Origin: Mycobacterium sp. M26
Lineage (GTDB): Bacteria > Actinomycetota > Actinomycetes > Mycobacteriales > Mycobacteriaceae
Reading direction: 5' to 3'
Assembly (NCBI RefSeq): GCF_001494595.1
Contig: NZ_LN929907.1
Coordinates: forward strand, 563,468 to 627,467
DNA: 64,000 nucleotides
Shown here: one piece after another, positions 13,299 to 22,194 of the stretch
Numbering within the stretch: the first letter of the stretch is position 1
How the letters are laid out: each line of letters begins with the position of its first letter
Notes under the pieces: generated by a model
What the model saw: only the letters and a program-made list of their open reading frames with translations
Databases searched by the model: none
Told to the model about the DNA's origin: nothing
Made by a program: the position numbers and the translations under genes

Positions 13299-14162
13299 TC
13301 ATTGCCCGTCAGCGGGCGTCCATAGCCCGGAATCCCGGATCGCTTCGGCGAGCGGCTCCAGCACCGCGGGATCGTGCGGGGTGGGCAGGTAGATGATCGC
13401 CAGGTCCAATCCTTCGGCCCCGAGGGCGATCGCATCTTCGATGACACCGCGGTGGCCGCGGTCCGGATCAAGCCGGACGTGCGCGGACAGCATGATGTCC
13501 TTCGGGTTGCGGCCGACGTCGGCGCAGTGCGCCTTGAGTACGTCACGCTTGCGGGCGAACTCCTCCGGTGGGCCGCCGACGAAATTCCAGTGGTCAGCGT
13601 ACTTGGCGGTGATCCGCAGGGTGCGCTTCTCGCCGCTGCCGCCGATGCAGATCGGCGGGTGCGGGCGCTGCGGTCCCTTTGGCTCATTGCGCGCAGCCGT
13701 GAGCTGGTAGTACTGGCCGTCAAAGTCAGTGGTGTCCTGGCTCAACAACCCGATGAGCACCTGGCAGGCCTCCTCGAAGCGGTCGAAACGCTCCTTGATG
13801 GTGCCCAGTTCGATGCCGTAGGCGCCGGACTCCTCCTCGTTCCAGCCCGCGCCGATGCCGAGCTCCAGGCGGCCGCCGGAGATGATGTCCAGCGCCGCGG
13901 CCATATTGGCCAGCACCGCCGGGTGCCGATAGTGGATGCCGGTGACCAGCGTGCCCACTCGTAGCCGGGTGGTGGCCTGGGCCAGCGCGGTCAGTGTGGT
14001 CCAGCCCTCCAGGCACGGGCCGGTGGGATCGGAGAAGATCGGATAGAAGTGGTCGAAGGTCCAGCCCGACTCGTAGACATCGATATCGTCGGCGGCCTGC
14101 CAGACCGCGAGCATGTCGGCCCAGGTGGTGTTCTGCGGTGAGGTTTTGAAGGCGAATCGCAC
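13299..14162 (-). CDS. F420-dependent LLM-class oxidoreductase
   Basis: Luciferase-like (LLM) flavin/F420 enzyme of 287 residues with the TIM-barrel signatures of the family: LRVGTLVTGIHYRHPAVLA near 70, then ISGGRLELGIGAGWN around 94-108, and PPICIGGSGEKRTLRI near 175. Mycobacteria use coenzyme F420 with many such proteins; the substrate cannot be told from sequence. It stands alone, convergent with the 46-residue ORF and divergent from the DinB-like gene. Confidence 0.85.
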   Translation of the reverse strand: MRFAFKTSPQNTTWADMLAVWQAADDIDVYESGWTFDHFYPIFSDPTGPCLEGWTTLTALAQATTRLRVGTLVTGIHYRHPAVLANMAAALDIISGGRLELGIGAGWNEEESGAYGIELGTIKERFDRFEEACQVLIGLLSQDTTDFDGQYYQLTAARNEPKGPQRPHPPICIGGSGEKRTLRITAKYADHWNFVGGPPEEFARKRDVLKAHCADVGRNPKDIMLSAHVRLDPDRGHRGVIEDAIALGAEGLDLAIIYLPTPHDPAVLEPLAEAIRDSGLWTPADGQ

Positions 14163-14218
14163 TGAATCAACCCTACTCAGCCCGGTGAGTTTCGGCCGGG
14201 CGGCAGGTCAATACCGAC

Positions 14219-14800
14219 ATGATCGATATGACCGCGGCCTGCCGCCGCACCGCAGATGTCCTGACCTCGTTGCGCGACGAGGATCTCACCACACCCACTC
14301 CGTGTGCCGGGCTGAACACCGCTGAGCTGGTGGTCCACGTCGGCGGCCTCGCGCAGGCGTTCGCCGCATCCGCCCGCAAGGAGTTCGGTGCGCTCACCGA
14401 CACCCCGCCGTTCGAGGAGCCGGTTCTCGACAGTGATTGGCGCACAGCCTATCCCGCAGCACTGGGTGCGCTGGCGGACGCGTGGGCCCGGCCTGAGGCG
14501 TGGCAGGGGATGACGAGGGTGGCCGGGATGGACCTGCCAGGGGAGACGGCGGGCGTGATCGCATTGACCGAGGTGGTCATCCACGGCTGGGATCTGGCCC
14601 GCTCGACCGGGCAGGGCTATGACTGCGATCCCGCGACCCTCGACGTGGTCCTGCCGCACGTGTCGGCCATCGCGGCCGAAGGCCCCGTCGAGGGTCTGTT
14701 CGCGGCGGCGGTGCCAATCGACGCCGACGCACCGGTCCTGGACCGGATCATCGCGTTGAGCGGCCGTAACCCGTACTGGGCACCGGCTCAGCTGGGCTGA
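14219..14800 (+). CDS. TIGR03086-type DinB-like (mycothiol-dependent fold) protein
   Basis: A 193-residue protein of the four-helix DinB/MDMPI_N superfamily, in the actinobacterial TIGR03086 group. It shows the N-terminal CRRTADVL helix, TPCAGLNTAELVVHVGG (the expected first metal ligand His) and TEVVIHGWDLARSTGQ (second conserved His region, about residues 119-134). Relatives bind a divalent metal and may use mycothiol, but no reaction is known for this group. An ATG three codons in (14228) is an alternative start. The last 13 bases overlap the end of the converging SulP gene. Confidence 0.75.
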   Translation: MIDMTAACRRTADVLTSLRDEDLTTPTPCAGLNTAELVVHVGGLAQAFAASARKEFGALTDTPPFEEPVLDSDWRTAYPAALGALADAWARPEAWQGMTRVAGMDLPGETAGVIALTEVVIHGWDLARSTGQGYDCDPATLDVVLPHVSAIAAEGPVEGLFAAAVPIDADAPVLDRIIALSGRNPYWAPAQLG

Positions 14801-16440
14801 GCGGCCGGCGTCACGTGGGAGCGGGCGTGGGCAATCGCCTCGTCGAGGGTGTCGATGAGATGGTTCTCGTGGCGGAGCGCATCGACGATGCCGATGGTGG
14901 ACAGCAGCGCCATGTGTTCGGGCTGAACGCCCTTGATGATGACGGTGATACCGCGGGACTCCAGCTCCTCGCAGATCTCGGCCAGTGTGTGCGCGCCGGT
15001 GGCATCGAGCATGCCCAGCTGCGACATCCGGATGATGACCACGGACACCTCAGGGTGATCCGCGTCGGTGATAGCACTCGAAATGCGTTCTGCCGCGCCG
15101 AAGAACATCGCCCCGTCCAGGCGGAGTAGCGCGATCCGCTCGTCACCGGGCTGACGCGGTCCGGGTAGCTCCTCACGCACCACGCTGCTGCGTCGCGCCA
15201 CCGTCCGCAGCGCGAAGAAGGCCGCCACCACCAGACCGATCTCGACCGCCTCGATGAGGTCGAAGCAAATCGTCACCACCGCGGTGAGCACGAACGTGGC
15301 CGCGTCCGAGCGTGTCGAGCGCAGGATCTTGCCGACGGTACCGGCCGAGATCATCCGGAATGACGTCACCATCAGCACACCGGCCAAGGCGGACAACGGA
15401 ATTGCCGACACCGGCCCGGTCGCCAGATAGACGACACCCAGCAGCAGCAGAGAGTGCACGATCGCCGACACCCGGGTGCGCGCACCCGAGCGGACATTGA
15501 CCGCGGTGCGGGCGATCGCCCCGGTGGCCGGCATCCCGCCGAACAGCCCGGAGGCCACCGAGGCCAAGCCCTGACCGACGAGTTCGCGATCGGGATCGTA
15601 GGGACCGGTCGGGGACATGGTGGCCGCCACCCGGGCCGACAGCAGCGATTCGATCGCCGCCAACGCGGCGATGGCCAGCGCCGCCCCCAGCAGAGTGCGC
15701 AGCGCTCCGAGGTCGGCGTGCGGCATCACCGGGGCGGGCAGGTGCGAGGGCAGGGCGCCGATCCGGGCCACCGGAAGATGCACGGCGACGACGACCAGGG
15801 TCGACACCACCACGGCCGTCAGGGATTCCGGAATGCTGCGATGCAGGCGCGGCAGCCCGAGCATGAGCGCCGCGACGAGCCCGACGATCGCCAGCGTGCG
15901 CCATGCCGACGACCAGTCGGCATGGGTGATGACCGACCACGCGGCCGGAAGTGTGCGCTGCCCGGCCGGCGCGGCGACGCCGAAGGCGGCCGGAACCTGC
16001 TGCAGAAAGATGATGGCCGCGATACCGAGGGTGAAGCCCTCGATCACCGGCCACGGAATGAACGTCACCGCGCGGCCGAGGCCCGAGACGCCGGCTGCCA
16101 GCACGAGCACCCCGGCCAGCACCGTCACCAGCGCCACGCTGCCGAGACCGTGCTGGGCGACGATCGGCGCCAGCACCACCGCCATCGCGCCCGTCGGCCC
16201 CGACACCTGCACGTGCGATCCGCCGAACACCGCGGCGACCAGACCGGCGATGACCGCGGTGATCAGGCCGGCCGCCGCCCCCACGCCGGAGCTGATACCG
16301 AAGGCCAATGCCAGCGGCAATGCCACCACGCCGACGGTGATCCCGGCCAGGATGTCGCGGCGCCACGACCGCGGCAACTCCGCGTAATCGCTGCGGTGGG
16401 GCAGCAGCCGGGACACCGCCCCCGCTGCCTTGGCGATCAC
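14788..16440 (-). CDS. SulP-family anion transporter with STAS domain
   Basis: Inner-membrane SLC26/SulP transporter of 550 residues. The N-terminal part has the family sequence RRDILAGITVGVVALPLALAF at about 24-44, split here by no gap, and HVQVSGPTGAM near 90. Around a dozen hydrophobic segments follow. A C-terminal STAS domain starts near residue 430 (LRLDGAMFFGAAERI). SulP proteins carry sulfate, bicarbonate or other anions; the substrate is not readable. The GTG start overlaps the stop of the upstream ArsR gene (GTGA), so the regulator and transporter form one operon. Confidence 0.88.
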   Translation of the reverse strand: MIAKAAGAVSRLLPHRSDYAELPRSWRRDILAGITVGVVALPLALAFGISSGVGAAAGLITAVIAGLVAAVFGGSHVQVSGPTGAMAVVLAPIVAQHGLGSVALVTVLAGVLVLAAGVSGLGRAVTFIPWPVIEGFTLGIAAIIFLQQVPAAFGVAAPAGQRTLPAAWSVITHADWSSAWRTLAIVGLVAALMLGLPRLHRSIPESLTAVVVSTLVVVAVHLPVARIGALPSHLPAPVMPHADLGALRTLLGAALAIAALAAIESLLSARVAATMSPTGPYDPDRELVGQGLASVASGLFGGMPATGAIARTAVNVRSGARTRVSAIVHSLLLLGVVYLATGPVSAIPLSALAGVLMVTSFRMISAGTVGKILRSTRSDAATFVLTAVVTICFDLIEAVEIGLVVAAFFALRTVARRSSVVREELPGPRQPGDERIALLRLDGAMFFGAAERISSAITDADHPEVSVVIIRMSQLGMLDATGAHTLAEICEELESRGITVIIKGVQPEHMALLSTIGIVDALRHENHLIDTLDEAIAHARSHVTPAAQPS

Positions 16441-16814
16441 CGTGGTCCCCCGACCGGGGGCAGGGCGTCGAACGCTTCGAGTTGTTGCTGCTGAGCCTTG
16501 AGGGTGTCGGCCAGGAAGGTGCGGGCGATGACGAGAAGGTCCGAGATCGACGGGTGCGCGAGCTCGTAATAGACGGCGTTGCCGACGCGCTGGGCTCCCA
16601 CCACCTGATGGCGCTTGAGCACGGCGAGGTGCTGGGAGAGCAGGGTCGGCTCGATCTCGGTATCCGCCAGAATCTCGCTGACCGTGGTGGGCCGGGCGTT
16701 GGCCGACAGAATCTCCAGGACACGGATCCGGGCGGGGTGGGCCAGCGCCTTGAACAGGTTGGCCTTGATCTCGTAGAGCGGCCGTTCGGTGCCACCGGGG
16801 AAGGTGCTGGGCAC
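16437..16814 (-). CDS. ArsR/SmtB-family transcriptional regulator
   Basis: Winged-helix repressor of 125 residues with the family core LFKALAHPARIRVLEIL and LLSQHLAVLKRHQVV (recognition helix). The GTG at 16814 was chosen because GAGG lies a few bases upstream and the family core begins about 12 residues later. The protein has no cysteine, so it cannot use the classic Cys metal site of ArsR/SmtB. It is coupled by GTGA to the SulP gene. A perfect 8-bp-arm palindrome lies 28 bases upstream of its start and is the likely autoregulatory operator. Confidence 0.88.
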   Translation of the reverse strand: MPSTFPGGTERPLYEIKANLFKALAHPARIRVLEILSANARPTTVSEILADTEIEPTLLSQHLAVLKRHQVVGAQRVGNAVYYELAHPSISDLLVIARTFLADTLKAQQQQLEAFDALPPVGGPR

Positions 16815-16841
16815 TGGCCACCTCGCTTCATAATCACTTGA

Positions 16842-16865
16842 TGGATTGAACAAATCCTCAATCCA
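16842..16865. promoter_or_regulatory. ArsR-type palindromic operator
   Basis: TGGATTGA, 8 spacer bases and TCAATCCA form a perfect inverted repeat of 24 bases. It sits 28 bases upstream of the arsR-like GTG and 48 bases upstream of the divergent PHP gene, so it may control both. Assignment to the ArsR protein is inferred from position and symmetry. Confidence 0.7.
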
Positions 16866-16913
16866 CTGTAGCGCGGTGGCCGGGCGCCGCCCCAGCCGGA
16901 GCACACTGGAGAC

Positions 16914-17924
16914 ATGGACCCGGTGGCCGCGCTCCGCGAGATCGCCTACTACAAGGACCGTGCGCGGGAAGACACCCGCCGCGTGATGGCCTACCGCAAG
17001 GCGGCCGACGTCGTCGAAGCACTCGACGAGACCACGCGCCAACGGCACGCCACGGCGAACACGTGGCAGTCGCTGCCCGGGATCGGGCCGAAGACCGCGA
17101 CGGTGATTGCCCAGGCCGTCGCGGGCCAGGTGCCCGACGTTCTCGTCGAATTGCGCTCAGCAGCAGAGGATCTCGGCGGCGGCCACATCAGGGAGGCCAT
17201 TCGGGGTGATCTGCACTGTCATTCGGACTGGTCGGACGGATCCGCCCCGATCCGGGAGATGATGACCACCGCCGCCGCCCTCGGCCACGAGTACTGCGCA
17301 CTGACCGACCACTCGCCACGGCTGAAGATCGCCAACGGCCTGTCGGCGGACCGGCTGCGCCGCCAGCTCGACATCATCGACGAGCTGCGCGACGAGGTGG
17401 CGCCGTTCCGGATCCTGACCGGGATCGAGGTGGACATCCTCGAGGACGGCACCCTGGACCAGGACCCCGAGCTGCTGGACCGCCTGGACGTCGTCGTGGC
17501 CAGCGTGCACTCCAAACTGGCCATGGACGCCCCGTCGATGACCCGCCGCATGGTCCGCGCTGTCTCGAACGCGCGGGTCAACGTGCTCGGCCACTGCACG
17601 GGACGGCTGGTTGCCGGCGCGCGGGGGCTGCGGCCCGAGTCCAGCTTCGACGCCGAGAAGGTGTTCGAGGCCTGTCGCGAGCACCGCACCGCTGTGGAGA
17701 TCAACTCCCGTCCGGAGCGCCGCGATCCGCCGACCCGGCTGCTGAACCTGGCACTGCAGATCGGTTGCGACTTCTCCATTGACACCGACGCCCACGCACC
17801 CGGCCAGCTCGACTTCCTCGGCTACGGCGCGCAGCGTGCACTGGACGCCGAGGTTCCCGTCGACCGGATCATCAACACCTGGTCGGCGGACAAGCTGGTC
17901 GGCTGGGCTCAGTCCGGCAGCTGA
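16914..17924 (+). CDS. PHP-domain phosphoesterase with helix-hairpin-helix (Rv3856c-like)
   Basis: A 336-residue protein with an N-terminal PolX-like helical region containing a helix-hairpin-helix (LPGIGPKTATVIAQA, about 52-66) and a C-terminal PHP metal-dependent phosphoesterase domain. PHP ligands are visible: DLHCHSDWSDG near 99, LTDHS near 128, GIEVDIL near 165, VASVHS near 190 and DTDAHAP near 287. It lacks the polymerase palm of true PolX. Length and position match Rv3856c. It is probably a nuclease or phosphatase acting on nucleic acid, but the substrate is unknown. The 3' end overlaps dinB by 16 bases. Confidence 0.85.
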   Translation: MDPVAALREIAYYKDRAREDTRRVMAYRKAADVVEALDETTRQRHATANTWQSLPGIGPKTATVIAQAVAGQVPDVLVELRSAAEDLGGGHIREAIRGDLHCHSDWSDGSAPIREMMTTAAALGHEYCALTDHSPRLKIANGLSADRLRRQLDIIDELRDEVAPFRILTGIEVDILEDGTLDQDPELLDRLDVVVASVHSKLAMDAPSMTRRMVRAVSNARVNVLGHCTGRLVAGARGLRPESSFDAEKVFEACREHRTAVEINSRPERRDPPTRLLNLALQIGCDFSIDTDAHAPGQLDFLGYGAQRALDAEVPVDRIINTWSADKLVGWAQSGS

Positions 17925-19246
17925 GGCATTTCCAGACCCTGGTCACGGCCGATCAGCACGCCGCGGGTCAGGGCGCTGTTGCCGTAGCGGCGGCGAACCT
18001 GGTCCACGGCGGCGTCGAGGTCGATGGCATCCGGGGTGTGCCCACCGAGTGGCAGTTCCAGCTGTTGCGCCCCGCCGGGGTCGATGTTGGAGACCGCGAA
18101 CCCGATCAGGGTGATCCCGCGTTCGGCGATGAGAGGCTCTGCGGCACAGACCAGTTCGCGCGCGGCGGCCAGGATGGCATCGGTGGACGAGGTGGCCCGT
18201 GGCATGGTGTGGGACCGGGTCACCCGCGTGAAGTCGTCGAAGCGCAGGCGCAGCACCACCGTGCGGCCGGTGCGTTGGGCCGCGCGCATCCGCCGGGTGA
18301 TCCGGTCGACCAGGCCGACCACTACCGCGTCCAGTTCGGCGGGTGTCCTGCGCTGGCGGCCCAGCGCCCGCTGGGCGCCGACCGAGCGGCGGTGCCGGGT
18401 GGTCTGGACCCGGCGGCGATCGATGTTGCGGGACAGCGCGAACAGTTGCCGGCCCATCGCCCCGCCGACCATCGAGGCGAGCATCGCCTCACTGAGTTCG
18501 GCCACCTGGGCCACGGTGTCGATGCCGTGGCTCTGAAGCTTCTCCGCGGTCTTGGCGCCCACCCCCCACAGCCGGCGCACCGGAAGGGGATGCAGGAACT
18601 CCAATTCCGCATCCGGTGGCACCAGCAGGAGCCCGTCCGGCTTGGCCTGCTGGCTGGCGACTTTCGCCAGGAACTTGGTGCGCGCGACGCCAACCGTGAT
18701 CGGCAGTCCCACCCGGTCGCGAACCTCCTGACGCAGCCGGGCCGCGATCTGCACCGGCTCGCCGGACACCCGCCGCAGCCCCGACACATCGATGAACGCC
18801 TCGTCCACCGACAGCGGTTCGACGATCGGCGAGATGTCGCGGAACACCTCGAACACCGCCTCGCTGGCGCGGCTGTACGCCGACATCCGCGGCGGCACCA
18901 CAATGGCGGCCGGGCACAGCCGGCGGGCCTGGTGCCCGCCCATGGCGGTGCGCACGCCATAGGCCTTGGCCTCATAGCTGGCGGCGAGCACCACCCCGCC
19001 GCCGACGATCACCGGCCTGCCGCGCAGCGACGGGTCATCACGCTGCTCGACCGAGGCGTAGAACGAGTCGAGGTCAGCGTGCAGGATGGTCGCCGCAGCT
19101 GGTGTTGATCGTGATGATCGAGCCCGGGATGGTCTTGCCCTTGGGCGTGGTGCCGACGATGGTGCCCTTCGACAGATAGCTGTTGACCGGTGTGGGTTGG
19201 TCGGAGACCTGGAAACCCGCTTCACGCAACCGCTTTCGGGCAGCAT
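17909..19246 (-). CDS. dinB: Y-family DNA polymerase IV (DinB3-like), start uncertain
   Basis: Error-prone translesion polymerase. The catalytic blocks are ILHADLDSFYASVEQ (first acidic residue) and LSVDEAFID (second and third). The palm and fingers are followed by HhH motifs (LWGVGAKTAEKL), a little-finger domain and the clamp-binding-like motif QQLELPLG near the C-terminus. It differs from DinB1 and DinB2 of M. tuberculosis and fits the third DinB of M. smegmatis, which I recall beside ethR as here. The only in-frame starts before ILHAD are ATG 19246 and GTG 19225, both deep inside the PBP gene. That adds about 45-52 unlikely residues, so the true start is unresolved. Confidence 0.82.
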   Translation of the reverse strand: MLPESGCVKRVSRSPTNPHRSTAICRRAPSSAPRPRARPSRARSSRSTPAAATILHADLDSFYASVEQRDDPSLRGRPVIVGGGVVLAASYEAKAYGVRTAMGGHQARRLCPAAIVVPPRMSAYSRASEAVFEVFRDISPIVEPLSVDEAFIDVSGLRRVSGEPVQIAARLRQEVRDRVGLPITVGVARTKFLAKVASQQAKPDGLLLVPPDAELEFLHPLPVRRLWGVGAKTAEKLQSHGIDTVAQVAELSEAMLASMVGGAMGRQLFALSRNIDRRRVQTTRHRRSVGAQRALGRQRRTPAELDAVVVGLVDRITRRMRAAQRTGRTVVLRLRFDDFTRVTRSHTMPRATSSTDAILAAARELVCAAEPLIAERGITLIGFAVSNIDPGGAQQLELPLGGHTPDAIDLDAAVDQVRRRYGNSALTRGVLIGRDQGLEMPQLPD

Positions 19247-21389
19247 CCAGACTCAGTCCGGTGATGCTGGGGACCTGGCTGCCCGGTCCGCCGTCCACAT
19301 AGCGTGGATCGGTGGGCGGCAGCGCAATCGGACCGAAATCCTCGGCGATGGGCTTCATCGCCGTGAACCACGTCCGGGCCGGTTCATTACCGCCGTAAAG
19401 ATTGCCGTAGCCGCACTTACGCAGCGGCCACGAACATAGCCCGCCCGGCTTGGGGGAGTCGTCGAAGATGTAGTTGGCCGCTGCGTACTGGTTGGTGAAA
19501 CCCAGGAACCCCGAGGAGCGGTGCGATTCCGTCGTCCCGGTCTTGCCGGCCATCGGCAGGCTCCATCCCACCGAGCCGGCCGAACTGGCGGCCGTGCCAC
19601 CGGTGGAGTCCTTGCTCAACGCGTTGGCCAGGGTGTTGGCCAGCCCCGGGGACACCACCTGCTCGCACTTGGCGGTCTCGACCGCCACCGGCTTGCCGCT
19701 GCGGTCGAAGATCTCCGCGATCGGACTCGGTGGACACCACATGCCGCCGGAGGCCAGGGTGGCGGCGACATTCGACAGTTCGAGCGCGTTGAGCTGGAAC
19801 GGCCCCAGTGTGAATGAGCCCAGGTTCTGGCGCTTGATGAAGTCGGCCAGGCTCTCGTTCTTCTCCGGGTCATACGCCCTGGCGGTACCCGGCTCGGCGT
19901 AGGACCGCAGGCCGAGCTTGACCGCCATGTCCACCGCACGCGACACCCCGACCTGCTGGATCAGCCGGGCGAACGCGGTGTTGGGGGACTGGGCCAGCGC
20001 GTCGGTGACGCTCATCGGGCTGCGGTAGCCGCCGGCGTTCTTCACACACCAGGTGTCCGGTGGGCAGCCGGGGGTTCCGCTGGTGCCCAGGCCCTTGCCC
20101 TGGAACGTCGGGGGGACGTCGAGTTGGGCGTTGATACCCATCCCCATCTCGAGTGCCGCGGCCGTCGTGAAGATCTTGAAGATCGAGCCCGCGCCGTCAC
20201 CCACCAACGAAAAGGGTTGTGGCTGAACCGTTTCACCCGCGTCCAGGCGCAGACCGTAGTTCCGGTTGTCGCCCATCGCGAGCACCTTGTGGGAGTCGCG
20301 GCCGGGCCGGATCACGGTCATGACGCTGGCCACGCCGTCGAGCGTCGGGCTGGCGACGGAGTCGATGGCCTTCTTGACGCTGTTCTGCACGTTGGGGTCC
20401 AGCGTGGTCTTGATCAGGTAGCCGTTGCGGGCGATGTCGTCCTTGCTGATCCCGGCCCGGGCCAGGTATTGCAGGACGTAGTCGCAGAAGAAGCCGCGGT
20501 CGCCGGCCGCGATGCAGCCCTCCGGCAGGGTCGCCGGCTGCGGCAGGATGCCCAGCGGCTGCTCGCGGGCGGCCCGCAGTTCGTCGGCCTTGTCGGGCAG
20601 GTTCTCGATCATGGTGTCCAGCACCAGGTTGCGGCGGGCCAGCGCGGCATCGGGGTTGGTGTACGGGTTCAGTGAACTGGTGGATTGCACCATCCCGGCC
20701 AGCAGCGCGGCCTGTTGCCAGTTCAGGTCGGCGGCATTGATGCCGAAGTAGGTCTTGGCGGCGTCCTGCACGCCGTACGCGCCGTTGCCGAACGACACCA
20801 GGTTCAGGTAGCGGGTCAGGATCTCTGGTTTGGAGAGCACCTTGTCCAGCGCCAGCGCCATCCGGATCTCGCGCAGCTTGCGCGCCGGTGTGGTCTCGAC
20901 CGCCGCGCGCCGCTCGGCATCGGTTTGGGCGTTGACCAGAAGGTTGTAGTTCTTGACGTACTGCTGCTCGATGGTCGACCCGCCGCGGGTGTCGACGTCG
21001 CCCTGGAGGTAGCCGGCCAGACCGGTCAGCGTGCCCTGGATGTCCACCCCGTTGTGATCGGCGAAGCGTTTGTCCTCGATCGAGACGATGGCCAACTTCA
21101 TCGTGTCGGCGATCCGATCGGTAGGCACCGGCCACCGGCGCTGGGTGTAGATCCAGGCGATCGGATTGCCGGCGGCGTCGACCATGGTCGAGACGGTGGG
21201 GACGGTGCCCTCCATCAGCTGAGCCGAGTCCTGCACAGCGACGTCGGAGGCGTGGTTGATCACCAGGCCCGCGCCGCCGGCGACCGGGAACAACAGTGCA
21301 GCAACCAATACCCCGGCCAGGACGCAGTACAACGCCAGCCGTGCGATGGTGGCCCCCCTGGTCGGCTGCTGCGGTTGCTCGTCCGACAT
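19074..21389 (-). CDS. Class A penicillin-binding protein with PASTA domain
   Basis: Bifunctional peptidoglycan synthase of 771 residues. One N-terminal membrane helix (about 17-40) precedes a GT51 glycosyltransferase domain (SIEDKRFADHNGVD, GGSTIEQQYVKNY) and a transpeptidase domain with SIFK, SPN and KTGTTE. A single C-terminal PASTA domain follows (VPSITGLSLDAARKRLREAG), which in relatives senses muropeptides or cell-wall precursors. It resembles PonA2-type PBPs and is extra to the PBPs expected elsewhere. The 3' end overlaps the dinB frame, so the two genes may be cotranscribed. Confidence 0.92.
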   Translation of the reverse strand: MSDEQPQQPTRGATIARLALYCVLAGVLVAALLFPVAGGAGLVINHASDVAVQDSAQLMEGTVPTVSTMVDAAGNPIAWIYTQRRWPVPTDRIADTMKLAIVSIEDKRFADHNGVDIQGTLTGLAGYLQGDVDTRGGSTIEQQYVKNYNLLVNAQTDAERRAAVETTPARKLREIRMALALDKVLSKPEILTRYLNLVSFGNGAYGVQDAAKTYFGINAADLNWQQAALLAGMVQSTSSLNPYTNPDAALARRNLVLDTMIENLPDKADELRAAREQPLGILPQPATLPEGCIAAGDRGFFCDYVLQYLARAGISKDDIARNGYLIKTTLDPNVQNSVKKAIDSVASPTLDGVASVMTVIRPGRDSHKVLAMGDNRNYGLRLDAGETVQPQPFSLVGDGAGSIFKIFTTAAALEMGMGINAQLDVPPTFQGKGLGTSGTPGCPPDTWCVKNAGGYRSPMSVTDALAQSPNTAFARLIQQVGVSRAVDMAVKLGLRSYAEPGTARAYDPEKNESLADFIKRQNLGSFTLGPFQLNALELSNVAATLASGGMWCPPSPIAEIFDRSGKPVAVETAKCEQVVSPGLANTLANALSKDSTGGTAASSAGSVGWSLPMAGKTGTTESHRSSGFLGFTNQYAAANYIFDDSPKPGGLCSWPLRKCGYGNLYGGNEPARTWFTAMKPIAEDFGPIALPPTDPRYVDGGPGSQVPSITGLSLDAARKRLREAGFQVSDQPTPVNSYLSKGTIVGTTPKGKTIPGSIITINTSCGDHPAR

Positions 21390-21470
21390 ACCCGCCAGAT
21401 TAGGGGGTCACGGAGGGTGATCCGACCTATTTACGCCTGGGTAAATAGAACTCCTGGCGGCGTGCCGTGA

Positions 21471-22118
21471 TCAGCCGGCTGCGCAGGTGCCGTAGATGCT
21501 CATCACCCAGACGTGGGCGACGGCTTCCAGGGCGGCGTCCTCGGGCAGCTTCGGCTGCTGATCGCCCTGGGCGGCGAAGACCACCCGCTCGTTCATCAGG
21601 TTCAGCGCGGTCGCCAGGTCGCGGGCCGGGATGGTGGCCGGCGCCGCGCCGCGAGCCCGTTCGGCTTCGATGAGTTCGGCGGTGCGGTCGACCCAGGCCG
21701 TCATGAACTGCGACCACAGGTCGCGTAGTTCGGCATTGGCGCCCATGGCGGTCAACCCGGCCACCGCCACTCCGCGATGCGGGCGCAGGGCCTCGAAGAA
21801 CGCGAAGATGCCAGTCCGGCAGACCTGGATCGGGTCGGCAGCCGTCGCCGGTTGCGGGCTCTGGACCGCCGCCGGGTTGGTGGCCGCGATCATGCGCGCG
21901 AACAAGCGCACCAGGACCGCGTCCTTGGACGGGAAGTAGAAGTAGAAGGTCGGCCGGGACAAGCCCGCGCCTTTCGCGAGGTCATCGACCGAGATCTCGC
22001 CGAATGTCCGCTCGTCGAGCATGCGCTCCAGCGTGTTCAGGATCGCCGATTCGCGTTCGTCACCGGACGGACGGGTGGCGCGGCGGCCCCGGGATCGGGT
22101 CGGGCTGACGGTCGGCAT
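21471..22118 (-). CDS. ethR: TetR-family repressor EthR
   Basis: TetR repressor of 215 residues, orthologous in position and sequence to EthR (Rv3855), which represses the divergent ethA. The helix-turn-helix reads ISVDDLAKGAGLSRPTFYFY, nearly identical to M. tuberculosis EthR. The C-terminal segment ATALNLMNERVVFA also matches. ATG 22118 is chosen because TAAAGT at 22126-22131 on this strand gives a leaderless start 7 bases later. It probably represses itself and ethA through the 76-base intergenic operator. Confidence 0.93.
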   Translation of the reverse strand: MPTVSPTRSRGRRATRPSGDERESAILNTLERMLDERTFGEISVDDLAKGAGLSRPTFYFYFPSKDAVLVRLFARMIAATNPAAVQSPQPATAADPIQVCRTGIFAFFEALRPHRGVAVAGLTAMGANAELRDLWSQFMTAWVDRTAELIEAERARGAAPATIPARDLATALNLMNERVVFAAQGDQQPKLPEDAALEAVAHVWVMSIYGTCAAG

Positions 22119-22125
22119 GCCCAAT

Positions 22126-22188
22126 ACTTTACAGCGCGTTGAATAATTCGACACAGTGTTGACCTATTCAACGCGGCGTTGATAGCGT
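22126..22188. promoter_or_regulatory. ethR-ethA divergent promoters and EthR operator
   Basis: CGCGTTGAATA (22135-22145) and TATTCAACGCG (22165-22175) are perfect 11-bp inverted arms separated by 19 bases. The spacer itself holds a near-palindrome, TCGACAC-A-GTGTTGA. For ethA, TTGACC at 22159 and TAGCGT at 22183-22188 with 18-bp spacing place the start of transcription at the ATG, so the mRNA is leaderless. For ethR, TAAAGT at 22131-22126 does the same. EthR octamers cover a similar 55-bp site in M. tuberculosis (established). Confidence 0.85.
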
Positions 22189-22194
22189 GGCGCC

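Noticed and set aside
15454..16494. 346-codon + strand frame opposite the SulP gene
   Set aside because: Antisense shadow rich in Arg, Gly, His; no ribosome site or domain.
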